Assembly: GCA_031380225.1 (NCBI GenBank) | Contig: JANNFX010000161.1 | Location: 1 to 21,331 of the forward strand | Length of the DNA: 21,331 nt | Origin: JANNFX01 sp031380225 | GTDB taxonomy: Bacteria > Pseudomonadota > Alphaproteobacteria > Rhizobiales > Hyphomicrobiaceae | Direction: 5' to 3' | In this document: in pieces, positions 1 through 6,556 of the stretch | Layout of the letters: each line of letters opens with the position of its first letter | Position numbering within the stretch: position 1 is the first letter of the stretch | Translations under genes and position numbers: made by a program | Notes under the pieces: model-generated | Database searches by the model: none | The model's input: only the letters and a program-made list of their open reading frames with translations | What the model was told of the DNA's origin: nothing

Positions 1-1
1 A

Positions 2-301
2 GAGGCGCTGGTGCAAGCAGAAGGAAGGGACCAAAGCGACAAGTATTGGAGAGTGGGGCCTGTTGAAGGCGGGCCATACCAGCCGGTGATGTTGCCGGAG
101 GGCTGGGATGCGGATGCGTTCGCGATCCACGCCAAGCTTGAAGCTGCGGGTGGTATCGATGGTTTTGTGCGCCAAGTTCAGGCCCAGGCTGCGACCAACT
201 GGAAGGGTGACGTGCCGCAAATCTCGACCGGCAATGGCGGTGCTCAAATGCCTCTCGTGCTGCCGATCCAACTTGAGAATGTGAAGTGCGTGCCGCAGTA
301 A
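2..301 (+). CDS. Hypothetical protein, C-terminal fragment (start outside window)
   Basis: The reading frame is open to the left edge and ends at a TAA at 299-301, so about 99 codons of the C-terminal part are visible. A GTG at 11 is in frame, but nothing supports it as the real start because the frame continues upstream. The visible protein is polar to mixed, rich in Gly, Ala, Gln and Pro, with no membrane segment and no motif I recognise. A single Cys lies four residues from the C-terminus (KCVPQ). It runs convergently towards the L,D-transpeptidase gene, with a GC-rich hairpin between them. Function unknown. Confidence 0.55.
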   Translation, partial: EALVQAEGRDQSDKYWRVGPVEGGPYQPVMLPEGWDADAFAIHAKLEAAGGIDGFVRQVQAQAATNWKGDVPQISTGNGGAQMPLVLPIQLENVKCVPQ

Positions 302-320
302 AAGCTTGCGTGTCAGTACC

Positions 321-342
321 CCGGCCCCGTCAAACGGGCCGG
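321..342. terminator. GC-rich hairpin between convergent genes
   Basis: A perfect 7-bp GC stem (321-327 with 336-342) closes an 8-nt loop. It lies 20 nt after the stop at 301 and 47 nt beyond the stop of the opposing gene. There is no T-run on either side, so it is at best a weak intrinsic terminator. Confidence 0.35.
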
Positions 343-388
343 TCATTGCCGTTGGACGTATCAGGTCTGGCGAACCAGCCGGCAAAAC

Positions 389-964
389 CTACTGAAACTT
401 CTGCCAAGTCACAGTGACTTTGGTGCCGACCGGCACGCGGTTAAAAACGTCGAGCGCGTCTTCGTTGTACATGCGAATGCAGCCCTTCGAAACCGCCGTG
501 CCGATGGTCCATGGCGCATCGGTGCCGTGTATACGGTACGTGCTTGAGCCAAGGTATAGCGCCCGGTTGCCGAGCGGGTTCATCGGATGGCCTCCAGGAA
601 CGAACGCCGGCAGGCGCGGATTCTCGCGACGCATTTCATCTGTCGGGGTCCATGAGGGATTGACCTTCTTGGACGATACTGACGTCACGCCCGCCCAACG
701 GCTTTGTTCGCGGGGAATTGCGATCGGGTAGCTGATGGCCTGTCCCGGCGCGGCAATCCAATACAGTTTGCGATCACCGAACGAGACGATCAACTGGCGC
801 GGCGAATACTGCGGGTTGAACGAAATTGTTTGGCGCGAACCGCCGCCCCAAAACATCGAGAAGATGTCTTGAGCGTTCGCGATCGATGGCACGAGGCCGA
901 GCGTTGCAATCGCAAGAACTGTAGCGAACGTGCTCCGGACGAGTGTGGGCATGGGAAAGCGCAT
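389..964 (-). CDS. Exported L,D-transpeptidase (YkuD family)
   Basis: The 191-aa product should form 3-3 or lipoprotein cross-links in periplasmic peptidoglycan. An N-terminal signal peptide (about residues 1-32) has a hydrophobic stretch ending in SIANA. The YkuD domain occupies about residues 55-188 and shows the family catalytic pattern: His146 in YRIHGTD, then SKGCIRM with the nucleophile Cys162 and Arg164, matching HXGT...S(K/H)GC(I/V)R. The start at 964 is preceded by GGAGA with 8-nt spacing; a second Met four codons later is possible. The family is commonly multicopy in Hyphomicrobiales, so the exact paralogue cannot be assigned. The gene appears monocistronic, with its promoter probably in 965-1167. 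Class assignment is firm; whether it links peptidoglycan to itself or to an outer-membrane protein is unknown. Confidence 0.9.
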   Translation of the reverse strand: MRFPMPTLVRSTFATVLAIATLGLVPSIANAQDIFSMFWGGGSRQTISFNPQYSPRQLIVSFGDRKLYWIAAPGQAISYPIAIPREQSRWAGVTSVSSKKVNPSWTPTDEMRRENPRLPAFVPGGHPMNPLGNRALYLGSSTYRIHGTDAPWTIGTAVSKGCIRMYNEDALDVFNRVPVGTKVTVTWQKFQ

Positions 965-1284
965 TGCGCGTGTCTCCGGAAAAAGTCAGTGGCCACAGAT
1001 GCAACATCTGGCTGTGACTTTGAGTTCCTAGTAGCAGGACCTTTGGCTTTGGGCACAATTGAGACGAAATGGCTAAAAAACGTTGAACGATCCATGCGCT
1101 GCTGCGACTAACATTAAGTTCAAATGCTGGTTAACTGGCGCTCAAGGCTGGGCAATCCTCCTTTGCGAAAAAAAACCTCCCCCAGACCTTGCCATCTCTG
1201 AAGTGGCAGTCTGAGAGAGGCTAGCCCCGGGAGGAGGATGCGCTGGGGAGGGCAAACCCGGGGAATACAAAACGGCCGGCAGAG
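965..1284. other. Intergenic region between ald and the L,D-transpeptidase gene
   Basis: About 320 bases hold no gene I can support. The part near 1284 down to 1168 contains the ald terminator. The remainder should carry the L,D-transpeptidase promoter, but I see no convincing -35/-10 pair. A TTAA pair near 1113-1135 is spaced 13 nt, not the 7 nt of a CtrA box. Confidence 0.5.
1168..1213 (-). terminator. Intrinsic terminator of ald
   Basis: Read on the minus strand, downstream of the ald stop at 1285, a hairpin pairs 1209-1213 with 1183-1187 and 1204-1208 with 1190-1194 (10 bp, with a 2-nt bulge at 1188-1189 and a 9-nt loop). A GC-rich run and then eight consecutive T follow (plus-strand A at 1168-1175). 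An outer GGGAGG/CCTCCC pairing (1229-1234 with 1176-1181) could lengthen the structure. It insulates ald from the L,D-transpeptidase gene. Confidence 0.75.
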
Positions 1285-2412
1285 TTATTCAGCTGCGACG
1301 CGCGGAATGAACTTGCCGTCAGGGCTGCCGTCGAAGCCGAGCGACTGGGCGACAGAGGAGTGCATGATGCGGCCGTCGCGCACATTGAGACCAGCGGCCA
1401 GATGTGGATCGCGGTCAAAGGCGGCAAGGCCACGCTCAGCCAGCTTGATCACGAACGGCAGTGTTGCGTTGTTCAAGGCCTGCGCCGACGTCACGGGCAC
1501 GGCGCCTGGCATATTGGCGACGCAGTAATGAATGATGCCATCGACTTCATAGGTCGGGTTGGCGTGCGTGGTCGCCTTAGAGGTTTCGAAGCACCCGCCC
1601 TGATCAATCGACACGTCAACCAGAACAGCACCCTTCTTCATGCGCTTCAGCATTTCGCGGCTAACGAGCTTCGGCGCGCTTGCGCCGGCAACCAGCACGG
1701 CACCGACGACGACATCAGCGCTTAGCACTTCAGTTTCCACACTATCCATTGTCGATGCGAGCGTGCGCACGCGGCCCTCGAACAATTCATCGAGCTGGCG
1801 CAGACGCGGCAGTGACCGATCTAGAATTGAGACTTCAGCGCCAAGTCCGACTGCCATGCGAGCGGCATGTGTACCAACGACACCACCGCCAAGCACGACG
1901 ACCTTCGCCGGACGCACACCTGGCACGCCGCCCATGAGTACGCCGCGACCGCCGGTTGGGCGGCGAAGGGCAATGGCTGCGGCTTCAATCGCGAGACGAC
2001 CGGCGACTTCGCTCATGGGCGCCAGCAACGGCAATCCGCCGTTGGCGTCGGTGACGGTTTCATAGGCGATGCACGCGGCGCCGGACGCCATCAGGCCCCG
2101 AGCTTGCTCGGCATCGGGGGCAAGATGCAAGTACGTGAACAGGATCTGATGCGGCTTGAGGCGCTTGTATTCGACGGCTTGCGGTTCCTTGACCTTAACG
2201 ATCATTTCCGCGGCGTCGAATACGGCGGCGGCATCAGCAACTATTTTGGCACCGGCTTTTGCGTAATCAGCGTCGGTCGCGAAGATTCCGTCGCCGGCGC
2301 CCGATTGAACAATGACTTCATGTCCACGGGCGGTCAGTTCGCGCACAGAGCTCGGGACGAGGCCGACACGGAACTCGTTGCTTTTAATTTCTGTTGGGAC
2401 GCCGATCCGCAT
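1285..2412 (-). CDS. ald: Alanine dehydrogenase
   Basis: Catalyses reversible NAD-dependent deamination of L-alanine to pyruvate and ammonia in the cytoplasm. The 375-aa product is close to the usual 370-372 aa. The catalytic set known for the family is at the expected numbers: Arg15 (EFR), Lys75 (VKVKEP), His96 (TYLHL) and Asp270 (VSIDQGG). The Rossmann fold for NAD is at about residues 171-200 (VVVLGGGVVGT). I chose the ATG at 2412 because the protein then begins MRIGVPTEIK like its homologues and an AGGAGA lies 7 nt upstream; a longer frame to 2460 adds an unconserved leader. It is divergent from an Lrp-family regulator gene, the classical arrangement for regulators of ald, so alanine-responsive control from the 138-nt shared region is likely. 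A strong terminator follows. Confidence 0.97.
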   Translation of the reverse strand: MRIGVPTEIKSNEFRVGLVPSSVRELTARGHEVIVQSGAGDGIFATDADYAKAGAKIVADAAAVFDAAEMIVKVKEPQAVEYKRLKPHQILFTYLHLAPDAEQARGLMASGAACIAYETVTDANGGLPLLAPMSEVAGRLAIEAAAIALRRPTGGRGVLMGGVPGVRPAKVVVLGGGVVGTHAARMAVGLGAEVSILDRSLPRLRQLDELFEGRVRTLASTMDSVETEVLSADVVVGAVLVAGASAPKLVSREMLKRMKKGAVLVDVSIDQGGCFETSKATTHANPTYEVDGIIHYCVANMPGAVPVTSAQALNNATLPFVIKLAERGLAAFDRDPHLAAGLNVRDGRIMHSSVAQSLGFDGSPDGKFIPRVAAE

Positions 2413-2478
2413 GGTGGTCTCCTGTTGGCGGGCGATTAATCCTGCGCTCGGAAGATGCACCGTTCCGCGAGCTTGTTC

Positions 2479-2507
2479 TTGGCTATTTTCCCGGAATTTT
2501 GTATAAT
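2479..2507 (+). promoter_or_regulatory. Sigma-70-type promoter of the lrp-like gene, in the ald/lrp divergent region
   Basis: TTGGCT (2479-2484) and a perfect TATAAT (2502-2507) are separated by 17 nt, 43 nt upstream of the regulator's ATG. On the opposite strand the same bases give a TATACA-like hexamer, so the ald promoter may overlap. The shared A/T-rich stretch (about 2490-2535) is the natural place for an Lrp-type operator; I cannot define the operator itself. Confidence 0.6.
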
Positions 2508-2550
2508 CAGTGCCAATTCACAGCAAAAAAATGATGATTGGCGCCGGAAA

Positions 2551-3030
2551 ATGACAGAAAGTGTGCTTGATGCGCTCGATAAGGCCATTTTAAAGGCCTT
2601 GAGCGAGGACGGTCGTCAGTCGCAGGTGCAATTGGCTGACAGGATTCCGTTATCACCGACAGCGATCGCGCGCCGGATCAAGGCGTTGGAAGATGCCGGC
2701 GTCATCGAGGGTTTTGAAGCCCGGGTCAGTCTCAAAGCGCTGGGCCTCTCAATGCGCATCATTCTGCACATCACGCTCAAGAGCCAGAGTGTCGATTTGC
2801 TTGAGGAGTTTGAGAAGGCTTTGACAGCTTGTCCATCGGTGGTGTCGTGCCATCTGGTGTCGGGCGAGGATGATTACATCGTCATCGTGCAGGCGCGTGA
2901 CCTCGCCGATTTCGAGCAGATTCACAAACAACAACTGTCGCGATTGCCGGGCGTCGCGCGGTTGAAGTCGAGCTTCGCTTTACGTTCCGTTGTTGATCGC
3001 GCGCTGCCACCGTCGGTGTTACAGTTTTGA
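2551..3030 (+). CDS. Lrp/AsnC-family transcriptional regulator, probable regulator of ald
   Basis: The 159-aa product has the standard two-domain layout: an N-terminal winged helix-turn-helix (about residues 5-60, beginning LDALDKAILKALSEDGR, with recognition-helix sequence LSPTAIARRIKALEDAGVI) and a C-terminal RAM ligand-binding domain (about 66-145, with GEDDYIVIVQ). The ATG at 2551 gives the family-typical N-terminus; the frame is open back to 2455, but the extra 32 residues are unlike Lrp proteins and overlap the promoter. The Shine-Dalgarno is weak. Head-to-head placement with ald and family knowledge (AldR, BkdR-type regulators) suggest it activates ald in response to alanine and regulates itself. 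Ligand and operator are inferred, not seen. Confidence 0.92.
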   Translation: MTESVLDALDKAILKALSEDGRQSQVQLADRIPLSPTAIARRIKALEDAGVIEGFEARVSLKALGLSMRIILHITLKSQSVDLLEEFEKALTACPSVVSCHLVSGEDDYIVIVQARDLADFEQIHKQQLSRLPGVARLKSSFALRSVVDRALPPSVLQF

Positions 3031-3045
3031 CTACTCAAACACAAA

Positions 3046-3071
3046 AAAACGGAGCCTTTCGGCTCCGTTTT
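3046..3071. terminator. Bidirectional intrinsic terminator between lrp and the porin gene
   Basis: A perfect hairpin: CGGAGCC (3050-3056), TTTC loop, GGCTCCG (3061-3067), flanked by an A-run on the left and a T-run on the right that extend the stem to 11 bp. It serves the plus-strand regulator (stop 3030) and the minus-strand porin gene (stop 3098). Confidence 0.92.
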
Positions 3072-3097
3072 CATTTCAAGCTTTGAGTTTACTTGGA

Positions 3098-3892
3098 TTA
3101 CGGCAGCGTTACGCCAGCTGAGAACAGGAACCGCTCATCAGCCAACCGATCGTTGGCTGGGTTAGCGGCTTCAACCGTCGTATCCCAGTAGCGGAAGTCC
3201 ATGAAGAACTTGTCGACCGTGAACTTAACGCCAGCGTTCCAGTAGGTGTAAGCGTCATCACCGAGGAAGTAGCCCGTCGGAGAGTCACCGTAGATGCCGT
3301 TGTTGCCGTTTGCCGTGTAGCCGACGAGACCGCCCACAGTCGGCGTCAACGGGCCCCAGTTCGGGAGCGTATAATAGGCGGAGAATTCAACTGTGCCCGT
3401 ATCCGGAATTGCTAAATCTTGATCTGGCGTATAATAACCCTTGAGACCGAGGGTCATGTTGGTGAACGGCGAGTAAGTGGCTGCCAGCTGGAACTCGAAG
3501 TAATCGACGTCCGATGGGCTAAAACCGTTCACTTCTGAAGAGCCACGGGTCGAGTAGTAGTAATACAGTGCGCCGGCGTCCCAATTGACTGCGCCCGTAG
3601 CGAACCGGTAACCCGCGTACACATCCTGCTCCCAGGGACCGAGACCGGTGTCGCCGAAGCCGATGTTCGAGGTCCAGAAACCAAGGTAGAACTTGCCGTA
3701 GGTCATTTCGAGGTAAGAGTTCACGGTTGGATCATTGTTTGTGAACGAAATACCGCGGAACAGATAATCACTGGCGCCCGTGATGGTCCATGTGTAGCCG
3801 AATTTGTCTTCTTCGGCTGATGCTGGAGCGGCTACGGCGCAAAACGCCAAACCGCTAACCAGAGCTGCTGCTATCTTACGCGAAAGTGCCAT
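3098..3892 (-). CDS. TorF-family putative outer-membrane porin (Gcw_chp)
   Basis: The 264-aa precursor has a signal peptide (about residues 1-26, ending PASAEED) and a mature part of alternating aromatic and polar strands typical of a beta-barrel. The family signature is near the mature N-terminus (ASDYLFRGIS, then a GFWTSNIGFGD-like segment), and the last residues form a terminal strand ending in Leu-Pro. I start it at the ATG at 3892; a TTG eight codons upstream is less likely because the signal peptide fits the ATG and a GGGGG run lies just upstream. Family members are annotated as putative porins without an established substrate. It is divergent from eutBC across a 368-nt region, so a role in uptake of small amines is conceivable but only inferred. 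A strong terminator follows. Confidence 0.88.
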   Translation of the reverse strand: MALSRKIAAALVSGLAFCAVAAPASAEEDKFGYTWTITGASDYLFRGISFTNNDPTVNSYLEMTYGKFYLGFWTSNIGFGDTGLGPWEQDVYAGYRFATGAVNWDAGALYYYYSTRGSSEVNGFSPSDVDYFEFQLAATYSPFTNMTLGLKGYYTPDQDLAIPDTGTVEFSAYYTLPNWGPLTPTVGGLVGYTANGNNGIYGDSPTGYFLGDDAYTYWNAGVKFTVDKFFMDFRYWDTTVEAANPANDRLADERFLFSAGVTLP

Positions 3893-4260
3893 TGATAAAC
3901 CCCCGTCCGAGCCCAAGTTCTTGATTGCCGAGTGGCTTTAACCCCACCCTCAGTGAATTAAACTCACCATGACGGAGAGTCTGGGCTGTCGACAAGCTGA
4001 AACAACTCGGCGGCTGCAGGTCCGCAGGCCGAAGTGTCTTTTCCGCCACGAAATGGGCTCATTGCTAGGTTTTTGGGCTGGACTAGCGATCAAAACTTGC
4101 AGTTTTTTTGCAACGCCGGGAGCTATCAAGGCTCATCTTTGGTCAGAGAATCAGAATCAACCCCGACTAAAGTTGCTCCCTGACAGCAGCGCACCCTTGC
4201 GATCCGGCCTCACCCGGTAGCATAGTGTCTCTTGAGCCACGTAGGTCAAGGAGCGCTGCC
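3893..4260. promoter_or_regulatory. Divergent regulatory region, porin gene / eutBC
   Basis: These 368 bases separate divergent starts; the short frames inside do not look like protein. An inverted repeat TTGCA-N7-TGCAA lies at 4097-4113 around a T-run, a possible operator. A weak promoter candidate for eutB is TTGCGA (4197-4202), 18-nt spacer, CATAGT (4221-4226), each hexamer matching 4 of 6 consensus bases. An AAGGAG stands 8 nt before the eutB ATG. I see no clear promoter for the porin gene, no sigma-54 -24/-12 pair and no recognisable cobalamin riboswitch. Confidence 0.4.
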
Positions 4261-5646
4261 ATGTTTCAAAGCCGCTGGGGATCGACGGTCTACCGTTTTG
4301 ACAGCCTAAGACAGGTGATGGCCAAGGCCTCTCCACCTCGTTCCGGGGACACTTTGGCGGGCGTCGCAGCAGCCAGTGCCGAGGAAAACGTGGCCGCTAA
4401 AATGGCTCTGGCCGACATCCCCCTCAGCCGGTTTTTGCAAGATGTTCTCGTGCCTTACGAGACCGACGACGTGACGAGATTGATCATCGACAGCCACGAC
4501 GCCGCCGCCTTCGCCCCGATCTCGCACCTGACAGTCGGCGATTTTCGCGACTGGCTGCTGTCCGAAAAAACCGACGGCGCCGTGTTGAAGAGCGTTTCGC
4601 CCGGGTTGACGCCAGAAATGGTGGCTGCGGTCTCTAAAATCATGCGCAATCAAGATTTGATCCTGGCCGGCCGCAAGGCCGAGGTGGTGACGAAGTTCCG
4701 CGATACAATTGGTTTGCCGGGCCGCATGTCGGTTCGGCTGCAGCCCAATCACCCGACCGACGACAAGAAGGGCATCGCAGCATCCTTGATCGATGGCCTG
4801 ATGTATGGCTGCGGTGATGCGGTCATCGGTATCAATCCAGCCAGCGATAACGTCACTGCGATTTCTGATCTGTTGCAAATGCTGGACGAGATCATTCGCC
4901 GGTTTGAAATCCCGACGCAAAGCTGCATCCTCACTCACGTCACAACGACCGTCGACGCCATCAATCGCGGCGCGCCGGTTGATTTGGTGTTTCAGTCGAT
5001 AGGTGGCACGCAAGGCGTCAACGACAGTTTCGGCGTCACGCTGCCGATTCTTAAAGAAGCGCACGAAGCCGCGTTATCATTGAAGCGCGGCACGGTTGGC
5101 GACAACTGTATGTATTTCGAAACCGGCCAGGGCTCGGCGTTGTCGGCGGACGCGCATCATGGTTGCGATCAACAAACGCTTGAAGCGCGGGCGTATGCGG
5201 TGGCGCGGCAATTCAAGCCGTTACTGGTCAACACAGTCGTCGGCTTCATCGGTCCCGAATATCTCTTTAATGGCAAAGAAATTATCCGCGCCGGCCTTGA
5301 AGATCATTTCTGCGGCAAGATGCTGGGTCTGCCGATGGGTGTTGATGTTTGTTATACCAACCACGCCGAAGCCGATCAGGACGATATGGACGTGCTGCTG
5401 ATGCTGCTCGGTGCGGCCGGTGTGACATTCGTCATGGGCATTCCCGGCGCCGACGACATCATGTTGAACTACCAGTCGACGTCGTTCCATGACGCGCTCT
5501 ACGTCCGTGAAGCATTGGGCTTAAAGCGCGCGCCTGAATTCGAAGTCTGGCTAGAAAAAATTGGCCTGACAGATGTTTCGGGACGATTGCACCCAGAGAG
5601 TGCGGCCCATCCGTTGCTCGCTCACGCAAGAGGGTTAGCGGCATGA
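4261..5646 (+). CDS. eutB: Ethanolamine ammonia-lyase, large subunit
   Basis: Large, active-site subunit of the adenosylcobalamin-dependent enzyme that converts ethanolamine to acetaldehyde and ammonia. The 461-aa product is near the usual length and colinear with enterobacterial EutB: LRSGD-like N-terminal motif (PPRSGDTLAGVAAAS), then RLQPN (Arg159, Gln161), IGINP (Asn192), YFETGQGSALSA (Glu287) and VDVCYTNHA (Asp362), which correspond to known substrate-binding residues. The start at 4261 follows AAGGAG with 8-nt spacing and aligns with homologues; an upstream in-frame start at 4225 adds an Arg-rich leader without support. Its stop overlaps eutC by ATGA. No microcompartment shell, EutR, EutA reactivase or aldehyde dehydrogenase gene is adjacent, so this is the minimal cytosolic type. 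Confidence 0.97.
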   Translation: MFQSRWGSTVYRFDSLRQVMAKASPPRSGDTLAGVAAASAEENVAAKMALADIPLSRFLQDVLVPYETDDVTRLIIDSHDAAAFAPISHLTVGDFRDWLLSEKTDGAVLKSVSPGLTPEMVAAVSKIMRNQDLILAGRKAEVVTKFRDTIGLPGRMSVRLQPNHPTDDKKGIAASLIDGLMYGCGDAVIGINPASDNVTAISDLLQMLDEIIRRFEIPTQSCILTHVTTTVDAINRGAPVDLVFQSIGGTQGVNDSFGVTLPILKEAHEAALSLKRGTVGDNCMYFETGQGSALSADAHHGCDQQTLEARAYAVARQFKPLLVNTVVGFIGPEYLFNGKEIIRAGLEDHFCGKMLGLPMGVDVCYTNHAEADQDDMDVLLMLLGAAGVTFVMGIPGADDIMLNYQSTSFHDALYVREALGLKRAPEFEVWLEKIGLTDVSGRLHPESAAHPLLAHARGLAA

Positions 5647-6413
5647 GTAGCGAAGACACCTGGAGTGCACTCCGCCAATACACGGCTGCCCGCATTGGTT
5701 TAGGCCGCAGCGGCTCAGCGATGCCGACTGGCGAAGTTCTGAAGTTTTCGATGGCTCATGCGCGGGCACGCGATGCGGTCCATACCGCGATCGATTGGGC
5801 GCCTGTTGAAGCCGGATTGACAAAGCTCGGTCTGGCTTCGATGCGCATCGAAAGTGCGGCGCCGTCGCGTGATGTCTATCTGCGGCGCCCGGATCTCGGA
5901 AGGACATTGAGTGCCAGGTCGCGTCAGCGATTGTCTGAAATCCCGCGGCGTCCAGCCGATTTGGCAATTGTTGCCGGTGATGGTTTGTCGTCTACGGCTG
6001 CAGCGACTAATCTCTTGCCGCTGCTCAATGCGTTGAAGCCATATGCAGACAAAAACGGATGGACGCTATCGCCGGTGCTGCTCGCCAATCAATCTCGCGT
6101 TGCGCTGGGAGATGAAGCGGCGGAATTTTTAGGCGCGAAGGCGGTGTTGGTTTTGATTGGCGAACGCCCAGGGTTGTCATCGCCCGATAGTCTTGGCGCC
6201 TACCTAACATGGCAGCCGCGCCCCGGCCGTAAGGATGCCGAGCGCAATTGCGTGTCGAACATCCGGCAGGGTGGACTGAGCTACGATGAGGCGGCGTTTA
6301 AATTGGCTTGGCTGATTGGCGAAAGCTTCCGCCGCCAGTTGACCGGCGTGAACCTCAAGGACGATTCCAATTATCAGCTCGATGCGCCGCGTGAGACGCC
6401 GAAGTTGGCGTAA
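5643..6413 (+). CDS. eutC: Ethanolamine ammonia-lyase, small subunit
   Basis: Small subunit that completes the B12-binding site of the EutBC complex. The 256-aa product carries the recognised segments: TAARIGLGRSG near the N-terminus, DLAIVAGDGLSSTA (about residues 115-128), VLVLIGERPGLSSPDSLGAY (about 161-180) and the C-terminal AERNCVSNIR. It is shorter than the ~295-aa enterobacterial protein mainly at the N-terminus, the part that in those species directs packaging into a microcompartment; its absence agrees with the lack of shell genes here. The ATG overlaps the eutB stop by 4 nt (ATGA), indicating translational coupling and equal subunit supply. A repeat-like palindrome and a strong terminator follow. 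Confidence 0.96.
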   Translation: MSSEDTWSALRQYTAARIGLGRSGSAMPTGEVLKFSMAHARARDAVHTAIDWAPVEAGLTKLGLASMRIESAAPSRDVYLRRPDLGRTLSARSRQRLSEIPRRPADLAIVAGDGLSSTAAATNLLPLLNALKPYADKNGWTLSPVLLANQSRVALGDEAAEFLGAKAVLVLIGERPGLSSPDSLGAYLTWQPRPGRKDAERNCVSNIRQGGLSYDEAAFKLAWLIGESFRRQLTGVNLKDDSNYQLDAPRETPKLA

Positions 6414-6415
6414 AT

Positions 6416-6481
6416 GTAGCCTTCGCGAAGCACAACATCTCACGAACATGTTGGGCTTCGCTGCGCTCAGCGCCAACCTAC
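6416..6481. repeat. REP-like multi-arm palindrome after eutC
   Basis: Three nested or adjacent inverted repeats sit between the eutC stop and its terminator: CTTCGCGAAG (6421-6430); CAACAT/ATGTTG (6433-6438 with 6448-6453); and an imperfect hairpin from TTGGGC (6451-6456) through GCTG-CGCT-CAGC to GCCAA (to 6477). GTAG at 6416-6419 and CTAC at 6478-6481 pair at the ends. The right half resembles the common GTAGGTTGG...CCAACCTAC class of dispersed palindromes. No second copy was noticed in this window, so REP status is inferred from structure only. Confidence 0.5.
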
Positions 6482-6488
6482 AAGCAAC

Positions 6489-6522
6489 AAAAAACGCGGT
6501 GAATCGCTCCACCGCGTTTTTT
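6489..6522. terminator. Bidirectional intrinsic terminator between eutC and the permease gene
   Basis: A 13-bp perfect stem, A6-CGCGGTG (6489-6501) with CACCGCG-T6 (6510-6522) around an 8-nt loop. The A- and T-runs give a U-tract on either strand, serving eutBC from the left and the permease gene (stop at 6557) from the right. Confidence 0.92.
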
Positions 6523-6556
6523 AATTTTCATTTTTTACTGGAAGTGCCGGGGTCAA

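Noticed and set aside
1867..2439. 190-codon plus-strand frame across ald
   Set aside because: Antisense to ald, whose catalytic residues are all in place; Gly/Arg/Asp-rich with no motif.
3969..4220. 83-codon frame in the porin/eutB divergent region
   Set aside because: Arg/Leu/Cys-rich composition with no family resemblance, no Shine-Dalgarno, and it covers the control region of eutB.
4213..4223. Third ops-like string (CCCGGTAGCAT) upstream of eutB
   Set aside because: Only seven of nine fixed positions match and eutBC is not a polysaccharide operon; CGGTAG occurs about as often as chance predicts in this window.
4090..4260. Sigma-54 (-24/-12) promoter before eutB
   Set aside because: No GG-N10-GC pair with the required flanks is present.
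4306..5064. 252-codon frame on the minus strand inside eutB
   Set aside because: Antisense to a clear eutB; His/Arg/Gln-rich composition typical of a shadow frame in GC-rich DNA.
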